Source: Klebsormidium nitens | Lineage: Eukaryota > Streptophyta > Klebsormidiophyceae > Klebsormidiales > Klebsormidiaceae | NCBI GenBank assembly: GCA_000708835.1 | Contig: DF237769.1 | Location: 1-30,556 of the forward strand | Length of the DNA stretch: 30,556 nt | Direction of reading: 5' to 3' | In this document: positions 20,858-30,556 of the stretch, one piece after another | Layout: every line of letters starts with the position of its first letter | How positions within the stretch are numbered: the first letter of the stretch is position 1 | Notes under the pieces: model-generated | Seen by the model: only the letters and a program-made list of their open reading frames with translations | Told to the model about the DNA's origin: nothing | Databases searched by the model: none | Position numbers and translations under genes: made by a program

Positions 20858-23202
20858 ATGGCTTACACGGAGGGCTGGCTAATTCTCTTGATTGCTCTTG
20901 GTTCTGCACTTTTCAGCGAGGCGGTCAACTGGCTGTTTGTGTACCGGACTGCAACGTACAAGAACTTGCGATCCAACATCGACAAGGCAACCAAGAAATG
21001 TGAGTCTGTTCTCAGGTCCCTTGTTTCTTTCGAACAGCTTCTGCTTGATTATACGGTGGTTGCTGTAATGAACAGCTCAGGTGAGTTCAGGGGAGGAGAG
21101 GTCTCTCGAACACATGGGTGAAGATCCTGATTGGAGCTTCTGCTGGTCTAGTTGAGGGATCAGGACCTAGCAAAGTCGGCAATCAGACGTGCCCACTCTT
21201 CTCCTCTGGGATGCAAGTTGTTCAGCTCGGCAAATCTGCATTCCACTTCTGCTTTCTCTGTGACGGTCCCAAAAAAACCATTCCTACTTTTTGCCACCAT
21301 TTCTTGAGAATAGGTGAAGTGCCGAGGGTTATTCCCCACAGTAGTCACTACCACTGGTTTCAAAAGGGACTATCCGACTGGCCTTCGACATCCCCAAACT
21401 CTGAAAATATTGCCGTAACGAGCGACTGGCTCTGGAACAAGAGTATGGCATGACTCCTAAAAGAAGGTGAAGGGGGTCTAGAACGAAGCTGGTCATTGGT
21501 TGGTCACGCCTGCTTCTACCACCGCTGCCACTGCTTAACATCAGGTTTAGGCTTTGGAACACATTGAAGGTCGAAAGCCGCAAGCTTGCTCTGTCAAAGC
21601 AGGTTAGTTATGGAAGTTCAAGACACATAGCTTGTTTGCCTTTGCCGTGGAAAGGCGGTGGCGAACGCCTACTCCACACTTTGGTCATGCATTCCCCAGC
21701 GCTGTTCTTCTGGTTTTATGGTCGTCCATACCAGGCACGTTAAAAACGTGGTCAAGAGCCACAACTTCTTTCTCTTTGCTGGTGTGGATAAATTCAGGAA
21801 GCAGTATACTTCCTACTTTATACCTATGCTTTAAGGAGCCCCAATTCATCAGAGTTATGATTTTCAAAGCTTCAGGTTAACACAAAGACGGTTAAGACGG
21901 CCAACTTGCCATGCCCCCTTCTGGTCACTGCAGTGGAGGTGATGAAGGGGCAGCCGGCGGCGGTGGTGAAGGCAAAGGGCAAGAGCAAGAAGATGGACCG
22001 GGTGGACAGCTACCTGAAAAACACGAACCAGGCGCTCTCCGCCACGCGGTTCCGCACCAGCATCATTGTCTATGGCATCATGTTCATCGTCTTCAGCATC
22101 ATGAACACCCTGTGAGCGGCACACATCTCGTCAGTCTCTGTGATTTGTTTTCGCTGGGGAAGAATTTCAATTCACTGATTAGAGGTGGCATTCTGTTACG
22201 ATTATTCTGCTGACACGTGCATAAACATCCGTGAGCATCTTCCAATTGTAGAGTAGCATTCAAAGAAGAGAGTAGAGAAAGCTTTTGTTTTCTGCGTAGT
22301 TCGCAGAGTCGGTTCATGAGCACCCCACGGAAGCCGCACACCTTGCCATCTCAGCTGATCGGGCAGAGTCAGAGGGATTGTACTTTCCAGCATGAAGTTT
22401 GTCTAAATGCGCGCCACAACTATCTTTGCAACTTGGTCGTCCTTACAGAAATCTGTATCCTCAAAAGCGATCAATGTCACCCCCAGGTTCGACGGCAAGA
22501 TGGTTGCCAAGCTCCCGTTCACGCCATTTGTCATCTTCCGGGCGCTCTCGCATCGCAACCTCCCGGGGGAGGACTTTACCGACTGCTCGATGGTGAGGCC
22601 GACAAACAGCTTAGTAGCACTCCTTGCTTGCAGACGTTCCTGAGCAAAGTTGGTCGAACATCATGTGGAAAAGCTGATCCCGCTGCCAACGTAGGTCGGT
22701 ATTAGGCCCTCGGCAATCCGAAACGCCAACTCTGGAGGTCCTTGTACTGGCGAGCTTGATTGGATTCTGACCGCTGCTCTCCATCCTCGCTTGTGATGTC
22801 TCACTTTGGTTAAGTCGGCATTTAAGCTAGGGAATTGCTGTCTGTTTGCAGCTGGCAGGGACCTATTCCAAGCGATTGTATTCTGTGCGCTCGTCTTCTA
22901 ATGCATCTCACCCGTGCGAGAAATGACAAACAGAGGCGTGCATCCTTCGGTTACCAGGTGGGCTGTGCTGATCATTGCAGCGATTAGATTGCGTTGCTAC
23001 TCTATAACGGGCTTGAACTCGCTGTTAATCGACAGTGACAGGAGCTGAGCGGCACTTTCATTGCCTGCAGGTCTTTCTTTACGCCATCGCCGGAGCGGCG
23101 CTGAGACCCAACGTTCAGAAGTTGCTCGGTTTCTCACCACCTCGACCAACGGGCCAAACTGTCTTTGGCATGCCCTTACCAGACACTGCGAAAGACAAGT
23201 GA
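20858..23202 (+). CDS. TMCO1: TMCO1, ER transmembrane and coiled-coil protein (Oxa1 superfamily)
   Basis: Four exons, 20858-20999, 21934-22111, 22487-22592 and 23071-23202, join exactly and give 185 aa, close to animal TMCO1 (188 aa). TMCO1 is an ER membrane protein described as a calcium-load-activated channel and as an Oxa1-superfamily member of the multipass translocon. Residues 7-29 form TM1, ending in the conserved W.FVYRT pattern. Residues 36-80 form the charged coiled-coil arm, with KKLE spanning the first junction. Residues 85-107 form the next hydrophobic helix. FDGKMVAKLPFTPF (108-121), LSHRNLPGEDFTDCS (127-141) and LRPNVQKLLGFSPPR (153-167) are the family's most conserved stretches. 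Donors are GTGAGT, GTGAGC and GTGAGG and all acceptors end CAG. The C-terminus is short and Pro/Gly-containing, as in the family. Confidence 0.96.
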
Positions 23203-24889
23203 AGATGACAAAGCCCTAAATTGGTTGGGGACGGTTCTTACAAACTGCCATCTGTTGCAGTTTCACCCTTGATGTACGCCCCTTCCACTCCGACCGCATT
23301 GAATACTTTGTCGGTTTAAGCAGACCATCTTCTCATATATTTGGATCTATACTTGGTAATCGGCTACTCGTTGAAACTTTCGCTGATCGATACATTCTCC
23401 CTTCCGATTTTCGTATTCGTGCTGAGAATATGCCGCAATTCAGCCAGCCTGCGAATGATTAATCAGCCTAACTATACATGGTGGTGCAATGCCAAAGGTT
23501 GCAATGTTGCTGCAATGATGGCAAATGCGGGATCCAGGTTACAAAGTCTCTCGGTGCCATGCATGCTATGTAAGGTATATATAACTCGGCCGATCCTCAC
23601 CATATCAGGCTAAGTCTGTGCATCATTGCACTCTCACGACTTTTGCCTGTGCCGTCCGCGTACGTACTGATGTACAGCATGCCCGGATCGAGTGGTGGGC
23701 CGCCGCGCAATATCACCGAGTATCATGGCATGTTGGATTCGCGATCAATGTTGCCGGACTCAATTACGAGACGTACCGTGCTTCAACCCAGTCCGTGTTG
23801 CAGATGGCTAGATCGCAAACCTAATTGTGATGCTTAGCTGGCGAATTAATCAGAAGTGATTCAATACCCGAAACATGTCCGACTGGCATCATTGCACTCA
23901 TGTTGGAATCAAATATCGACTCGAAAGGTACCATGTATATCAAATTGTATGGTCAGGCGCTGTGCGGTGCGCAGCTCGAAACGCTCAGAACCCTGGCACC
24001 GCCGAACCATGCATTATAGGTTGATAGTATGCACACAATTTCCTCTGTGCTGCGCAGACTCGATCAGGAAAACGTCTTAAGCTGAAGTTGAGTAGTGCGC
24101 GGAGGAAAGGATGGTTGAAACCATCGAAAGACTTACACAACTTATAGAAGTCTCTTTATTCCAAGTCACTAAGAGACTCGGTTCGTGAAATTTGAAAAGT
24201 AGCTGTATCAAATTGTGGTAAAACATTCTCTAATTCTTATACACTGGCTGAACTGTTGTTGCAAATACTGGCCTTAGCCAAGCCAATAGAAATTACAACA
24301 GGAATGCTGACTTACCACTGTATAGCGTACTTCCTCAAAGAATGGCAGATACACTACGGACGCTCGAACGCTATCTAACATCCCAACAAAATGTTCGGAT
24401 CAAACACTCAAAAACGATAGTTTTATCACTACACCGACTATCTATATATTGTCCAAGATGTGTGATTCAAATGCCGTCGAGTACCACAGCGTTGGCGCAC
24501 AACCAGCTCGGATCGAGTCCCGTGTGCTCCCAAGCTAGCGCTCTCCCGCAAGGTGCTCGCAATGAATTGCATCCCTCTGCAGACGCTGTTCTGCAACAGC
24601 AGATGCACGACTACTGTGGCGCCAGCACAATACCAGTAGGTACGTTAGCAGAGTCCTCTCGATGAACATGATTCTCCTTACAAACTAAGGCCACGAGTGT
24701 GCGCTATTGCACCCTGCCTCTCGCCCCCGCCTCAACCCCGGCAGGATGCACCTCATCCTACAACTACCAGCCTCCGTGCCAGCTGTCCCGAATAGCGAAC
24801 TTGAAGCAACTTGAAGCCCGCCCTACCCCTACAACCTTGCTGCCCCTAAGGCTCATCCAGTCGGGAGACTCATTCCGCCGTATGCTGCC
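23203..24889. other. Convergent 3' spacer between TMCO1 and the hnRNP-like gene
   Basis: About 1.7 kb between two convergent stop codons, A+T-rich around 24100-24480. It probably includes both 3' UTRs. Only short open frames without recognisable features occur. A GTATATATAAC tract near 23575 looks TATA-like but has no gene at a suitable distance. No RNA gene or mobile element was identified. Confidence 0.55.
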
Positions 24890-27800
24890 CTAGCTGGCAG
24901 ACCGATCTCTGGTGTACGATTGGAAGCGCGCATCCGACCCGCGTTGGCCTGCCCGTCCCGACCCCTCATAGCTCCCATAAGAAGCGTCCCCGTAGGCGCC
25001 CGCCGTCCCGCCGCTCGAGGAGCCAAAGCCCTGCTCGTAGCCACCGTATCCGCCATACCCTGACGCGCCGTAACTGGCAGTGCTGCCGCCCGCTGAGCCA
25101 TACCCAGCACTGCCGTACCCCGCGTCACCACCTGCACACGGGCAGCAGAACCATGCGACACGGTCAATCGTGAACTTTGAGCAGGAGACACAAGAAACTG
25201 GTGGAAACTCCAGACACGTTTCGGTTGGCCTCCGATCCCTATGCTGCGCCAGGAAAAAGATCAACCAGGACGCCTTGCGACTTACGAACGGTTTTGGAAT
25301 CTTGATAAGACCGGCACAATCGAGCACCCCTCTCTGCTTCAATGAGTGACTGGCAGGGGGGTGTCTCTCTGCGATGGCCCACAGTCACCTTGATTGCAAC
25401 TGAACAAAGATGGCGATCCCGCAACCTTGATCGTCAGTGTAATCTGCAGCGAAGTTGGAATCTCAAATGGATCCAAGCAACAAAAGACAAAAGGAAGAGA
25501 GAAGGTAGAATGAGTGACACAGGCTTGGCCTGTACCTCTCCCGCCCCGCCGGCCATACGCACCCGCAGACGATCCGTACGCATCGGCCCCACCATAGCCG
25601 CTGGCCCCATAGGAGCCATACGCCGAGCTGCCGCCGGAGGCGCCAGTGCCCGCGCCCCAGCCGGAACCCCCGTAGGCACCGCTACCGTACGCACTGCTTG
25701 CGCCATACCTGCAGCATGGAAAGTTGGGACAATTTGAACAAGCTGATTGGAGGCCGACTCGAAACTCGAAACTCGAAAAGGTGCACTTCTAAGATGACAA
25801 TGTCGGGACTCTGGGGACAAGGGCTTTTGGACGCCCGCTTTCAACCAGGCCTTGCGCAAAGGACTTCCGCTTCGAAGTTCGCTGAGGTAGCCGGGTGGTG
25901 CGTACATCGCCTTTGACAATCAAGACAGCTCTGCGCTTTCGAAAGAAGAGAACATTCTAGCAACCTTCTGCCGACAAAACATAGCTTAAGTGAAACGCAA
26001 TCAGCAAAAAATCAGACGCCATACAGCACCCCACCCTTACAAGATTCCATTACAAAGAACCACGAGCTTTATACTTTAGGCTTTATGTTTTCCTCACCTG
26101 CTTGACGACCCGGCACCATAGCTTCCACCATAGCCTCCCGCGCCGTATGCACTGCCATAGCCACTGCCGCCGCTCCCATAACCGGACCCATACCCCGCAC
26201 CGCCACCATAGCCACTCCCTCCAGCGCCGTTCAAACCATAGCCACCATAACCTCCGCTGTAAGCCCCATAACCCCTGCCGCCATATACACCGCCCCTGTC
26301 CCCACGGCCTCCGTATTCACTCCCGTAACCGCCCCCGTAACCCCCATAAGGACTGACCCCTCGCCCCCCTCCGTACGCACCCCCCCGGCTTGGGCTTGGA
26401 CCAGACAGTTCCTTTGGAATGGCGCGCTTCACCTCGACCTAAAACGTGAACAATGTCAAAGGTTGGTATTCACAGGTAACACTGTCTTTGCTATCTGCAA
26501 AGTGCTGCTAAATCGAATTGATAGCTTCCATCCAGAAAACGTCAGCCCCCACCTTCTCTCTAAGGGCAAGAGCGCCGAGAGTAAGATCTGTCAACAATGG
26601 TGCAACCTTTCTTCCTGCTTCAGCCAAGCAACTGCTGAGTAGAGCTCATGGCCACACTCGGAAAAGTGCTTTCGATACTTCATACTCTAGCAAAAGGTGT
26701 GGATCAGCGCAAGATGCATCTGCAAGCCTACGAAGGTGATCTGGCAACACTTCCTAGCCAGCAGAATGCTGCCCCCTTATGTTGGGCCCCTTCAAGGCAA
26801 TCAGGTGAGGTTCACTCCCAATGATCTTCTCCTCTATTTCGTTTCTGATTAAAAACATGGAAAAATAAGAAGGTACGCAACTGGCACTCACCGTCTTTCC
26901 ATTCAGCTCATGGAATGATTTCTCCATCACTGTATCCACCGACGACTCCTGGTCAAAGCTGATGAAGCCAAACCCGCGCGGCCGCTGCGTTTGGTGGTCG
27001 TACATGACCACAACGTCGGTGATGGTGCCAAAGTTCTCAAAGTAGGAGCGGAAGTCCTCTGCAATCACACAGCAATTGGAATCAGTCACTTGATCTTGGA
27101 TGGAAGGGCTGAGCCTCTGAACCTCCTCAGAACTACTTATCACCCTCTTTCAAGCCAAATATGACTGGGCAAAAAACCAAAGCCAGAGACTGTCAACATC
27201 TACAAACGGCAGATCACTCTCGCAGTAGTTGTCAGAGGCGTTCAAGTAGAGTTGATCTGTGCAGTGGATGCCTTACTCCAGTCAGCAGTGAGCTTAATTG
27301 CAATCCTTAAACCTTCTGCAGATGATGGAATTTCACCACTTCGTTTGCCACTTCAAGAATTTTGACCTGCTGCCATGGGGCCTGACTCATCAATACTATA
27401 AAGCACATTCTTGTAAACTTTGGCAGCATCGACAACTGCCGCCAAGTGCACTTTCTACAGTTCTGGGGTCGTCATCCAACACTGGTGCCTTATGCTCAGA
27501 GTGACTGGTTCAACTGTTGCAAGTGCGAGTGTTTGGCCGCTCTGAGCTAAGCCAAATGGGACAGCAACTTGGAATTTACCTTCCGTGACCGTGGAAGCCA
27601 ACCCGCCTACAAAGATCTTCTTTGTCCTGAACTGTTGGCCAACCCCGGACGTACGAGGATGGCCAGGCTGCTCATCTCTGGGAACAGCCTTCTTAGCCTC
27701 CACCTGCAGAAAAGGCACTCTGGATCAGGAGACCTTCACAATATCAGAGCTCTCAGCTGCATATGATGCCCTGGATGCAGAAGCGCTATGCGAGCTGAAT

Positions 27801-29545
27801 CAAATGAGAGGCGCGCTGAGTGAATTAGAGGATATATGGGCCTTATTGGTGGACCGCTGAAGGTCTACTGGTGGCAACCATGAGCAGAACAAATCCGCCA
27901 ATGGCCATGGTGTCGACGTTGCGGTTCTATCTGTGGCACATGCCTTGTAAACAATGGCATGATCCTGCTTCACTTTGGAGATGCAAGCCATCATCTCACA
28001 ACCTTTCAACTTTAGTTGTATTGGAATGATGACTTCAGCAAGTGCGCAATCTCAGCGTGACTTCAGCAAGTGCGCAATCTCAACGTGACAAGATGCTCTT
28101 ACAGAGTGAAGTTGAAGGATGTGATTGAAATCTTCGGCTGCCATTCACCCTAACTCCAGAACCTGTTCAGTTAAGCTTAGCAAGCTGCTGCCTATCAGCC
28201 TTTGCTTTCTCCGAGTATTCATCAAGGAGTGCCTCTCATTGTCTGCAGCACACAATCCAACCGCATCTGATCACAAGTCTGTGCAACCCTACTCGCACGA
28301 GAATCAAATGTCAAAAAGTTTTTGAATCCTCACCTGGCGTCCATCAATGGTGTGCTTCTCCTGCACCACCTGGTCAGCAATGCTGGGGTCTGCAAAGACC
28401 ACAAATCCAAACCCGCGCGCTCGGCCTGTGGCCCTGTCCTTCATGATGATTGTTTCAACAACCTCGCCGTACGCTTCGAAGTGCTGCTTCAGCCGCTCTG
28501 CATTCAAAAACGAATTGTCTGGCTTGGTCGCCAATGAAATTGATATCCTGTGAGATTGTCAAACATGACAATTATTGACAAATTCACCCGACCTGACCGA
28601 ACTGCGTTGATCAGATCATTTTCTGAAAAGCTCCTCAAACCGCCGATGGTGGCTTTCACCTCTTCGCAATCTGCTCTGATCTGTACCTCACACTCTGACC
28701 CTTTTCGAAGCACAAATATTAACAATTTGCCAGCAATAATGCGCTTAACAAATGCTCTCTCAACAGACCCTGTTCTGAAAGTATTGCCACCAGGCGCTGC
28801 CTCTCTTCTCATTGGGAAGACATCTTTAAGACCGGCTACTCCTATCTTCAAGCTCTGCAAATTCCGAACACAAACCAATCAAACAGTACCAAGAAATACT
28901 TCGGTAATGGAACTGAAAGAAGCCACATCCACATATCATTCAAGAGGGCGCTGGATTCTATCGACACTCTGATTCCCAAAGTGAAAGTTCAGACTTACCC
29001 TCGGTGGTCTCCCATGAGATTCCGCCAACAAAAAGCTTTCTGCAATTGCAAGAAACAAGAATGAATAGGAAGTACTGAGCAGACCAGCGGACGCAGGCTT
29101 CCTTGGAGCACTTATCTGCTTCTGAAGTGATCACCTTGACAGCTTGAAAAATCAATTTGGATTTGATTCAAGATAGATCAACAGCACAGCTGACTGATAA
29201 GATCTGGCCGTTGATTGATCGAGGCCAATCATTTCTCGCATGCTTCTCAATTTGTTCCGATTTCCAGCCTCCTGCCAAGTGACCAAGGCTTTGGACTACA
29301 AGCACACTAGCGACTGCGCAATGGAACAGACTAGTTCAAAAACCGCTCTGAAAAGATCCTTGAGTCAGGCATTCGAAGGCAATGCACCCATGGAAAGGAG
29401 CAAGATCTGCAAGGTCGACAAGCACCCGCAGGGCATCGCCCCTGTCGTGCCTGCAATGAGTGATAGCAAACCCGCCAATCCTGTATCGAAGCCGTGCCAC
29501 CCTATGTAAAACGTGCTCCCACGCTCACCCTGCATCGTTGTCCAT
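24890..29545 (-). CDS. Plant-type two-RRM hnRNP-like RNA-binding protein with Gly/Tyr-rich tail
   Basis: Eight exons on the minus strand: 29545-29529, 29039-28999, 28497-28334, 27703-27580, 27058-26892, 26438-26098, 25708-25536, 25131-24890. Phases close exactly at 1269 nt, 422 aa. RRM1 has RNP2 LFVGGI (8-13) and RNP1 RGFGFVVF (47-54). RRM2 has RNP2 IFVGGL (104-109) and RNP1 RGFGFISF (143-150). The linkers VEAKKAVPRDE (75-85) and VEVKRAIPKEL (172-182) and the phrase MYDHQTQRPRGFGF match the plant RNP1/hnRNP-A-like family of nuclear RNA-binding proteins. Residues 183-422 are almost entirely Gly, Tyr, Ser and Ala (GYGS, GGYG repeats), a prion-like low-complexity region of the kind linked to condensates and splicing roles. 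The start is a 17-nt coding exon (MDNDA plus two bases) ending in a GTGAGC donor. It is the only upstream ATG found that restores KLFVGG in frame. Confidence 0.94.
25757..25777. repeat. Three tandem copies of a 7-nt unit in an hnRNP intron
   Basis: ACTCGAA is repeated three times in a row in the intron between the exons ending at 26098 and starting at 25708 of the RNA-binding protein gene. It is a simple microsatellite with no evident role. Confidence 0.85.
28030..28085. repeat. 28-nt tandem direct repeat in an hnRNP intron
   Basis: Two adjacent 28-base units (28030-28057 and 28058-28085) start TGACTTCAGCAAGTGCGCAA and differ at a single base near their ends. They lie in the intron between exons 3 and 4 of the RNA-binding protein gene. 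This looks like a recent local duplication. Confidence 0.9.
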
Positions 29546-30556
29546 CCCAGAACCCCCTCCTCCTGGAGATAGGGCCATCTCTTGTAGCAAGAAAAGAATT
29601 GGACCTGTAATGACTTCTCAGCAAGCAATTCTCGAGCAGAGGCCGCTGCCAGCCCGATTAGGAAACTAGAAGAGCCAATTGTAATGCAGCAGACAATGCA
29701 AGAATAGCAGAATGAATGTCCAACTCGTGTGCAAAACACGATCGGGCGCCGTCTATAATGCACATCGCTGAGGTGCCTATTCCCTTGAAGCCCTGGGAGA
29801 CTTTCTGGACAGGAACAGGATCCTGGAAAGGGCAATGCCTACTGCTGCAGCGGCGCCATTGGCATCTCCAACCACGTCCCTATCCACTACACCTGGCGCC
29901 GCCCCCCTGGCGAGTACAGCTGCTCTCTAGCTGGAACGAGATCTCTGACTCTGAGTCCCGCTCTGACTCCCGATCAGTCCTCTATTAATCTAGCTGTCCG
30001 CGTGACATCAGCGAGTTCGCATTGCCGAAAGAGTGACCGCAATTTCCTGAAATAATAGAAAGCTCCAACACCTCTCTCGTCGAATCGCTCATAGGTTTCA
30101 ACATTCCACAACTCCTTCGACGCATTTTATCAACTCCGTCGGCTTTCAACAACTGAGATAACGCCGAGGTGTGACCCCTCCGGCTTGACGTCACACTTGG
30201 TACAACCTCAGTTAACTCAAGAAGCAACTGCCGAGCGCCAACTGTCAATCGATGAACGGTCCATTGAACCTCAGACGTGCGAAACAGTTGCCGCGACCGC
30301 CGACGTGACCGGGTTGCAACTTGCCACAAGCTGCAACTTGCCGGATCGGACCGGTTAAGTGTTTACCAATGGAGCAGTCGGTGCTCGGCAGGCGGTGCTC
30401 ACACTATAACGGCTCCGATACGAAACATGTGTCTGATGAGTTTGCAACCACAGCCGCATGTCACGGTACCTGCCCCGCTCGGTTGCGTGCTTGGCGCTCG
30501 CGAGGCCGGACCTTATCTAGGTAGGAGGGTACCTACTACTATACCCAGTGGGACGT
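29546..30556. other. 5' flank of the hnRNP-like gene, no gene seen
   Basis: About 1 kb upstream of the minus-strand start at 29545, running to the window end. It should hold the promoter and 5' UTR of the RNA-binding protein gene. Possibly it also holds the start of whatever lies beyond the window. No supported coding exon was found. A short minus-strand frame near 30115 (MSDSTRE, followed by a GT) was considered as a first exon but has the wrong phase. Confidence 0.5.

Noticed and set aside
24490-24535. Possible tRNA-like stretch with GGATCGAGTCCC resembling a B box
   Set aside because: There is no matching A box, acceptor stem or anticodon arm at the right spacing. Only a short hairpin is present.
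29240-29509. Plus-strand 89-aa open frame (inner Met gives about 63 aa)
   Set aside because: It lies inside intron 1 of the minus-strand hnRNP gene, even overlapping the region needed for splicing. No family resemblance or convincing splice partners were seen.
30095-30140. MSDSTRE as an alternative first exon of the hnRNP gene
   Set aside because: It would end in phase 0, but the second exon (29039) needs two leading bases. MDNDA at 29545 fits exactly.
1-30556. CRISPR arrays, insertion sequences, LTR retroelements, viral genes
   Set aside because: No regularly spaced repeats, transposase, reverse transcriptase or capsid-like frames were seen on either strand. All long conserved coding signal is accounted for by six spliced nuclear genes.

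Overview
This window looks like nuclear DNA from a streptophyte green lineage organism, most likely a charophyte-type alga such as a Klebsormidium-like species. The organism call is inference. It rests on the plant-type two-RRM glycine-rich RNP, a plant-type small DnaJ-zinc-finger protein and a plant-like ABCG half-transporter. All genes are intron-rich, with GC-rich exons, mostly GTGAGC/GTGAGT-like donors and GCAG-like acceptors. Nothing bacterial, viral or plasmid-like was seen, and there is no CRISPR array, recognisable transposon or convincing tRNA.

I rebuilt six spliced genes by hand. In each one the exon phases join exactly and the total length is a multiple of three. (1) 533-9722 (+): a 15-exon ABCG-type half-transporter, about 809 aa. 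(2) 11507-14401 (-): ALG8, the ER glucosyltransferase of N-glycan precursor assembly, 3 exons, 566 aa. (3) 15448-16801 (+): a small protein with a hydrophobic N-terminus and a DnaJ-type cysteine-rich zinc domain, 2 exons, 176 aa. (4) 17950-20292 (-): a Cgr1/CCDC86-family nucleolar rRNA-processing protein, 4 exons, 173 aa. (5) 20858-23202 (+): TMCO1, an Oxa1-superfamily ER membrane protein, 4 exons, 185 aa. (6) 24890-29545 (-): a two-RRM hnRNP-like protein with a Gly/Tyr/Ser-rich low-complexity tail, 8 exons, 422 aa.

Transcription strictly alternates (+ - + - + -). This gives two divergent 5' spacers (14402-15447 and 20293-20857) and three convergent 3' spacers (9723-11506, 16802-17949, 23203-24889). 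The functions are unrelated housekeeping roles: transport, ER glycosylation, a chaperone-like zinc protein, ribosome biogenesis, an ER membrane translocon/calcium protein, and RNA binding. They do not form one pathway.

The most unusual locus is the ABCG gene. Its Walker A, Walker B and D-loop motifs are intact, but the Q-loop glutamine, the SGG of the signature motif and the H-loop histidine are all replaced. At least three of its introns also carry decayed partial copies of the neighbouring exon, including its splice site in two cases. The hnRNP gene has a 17-nt first coding exon, and its two RRMs are interrupted by introns at the same place and phase.
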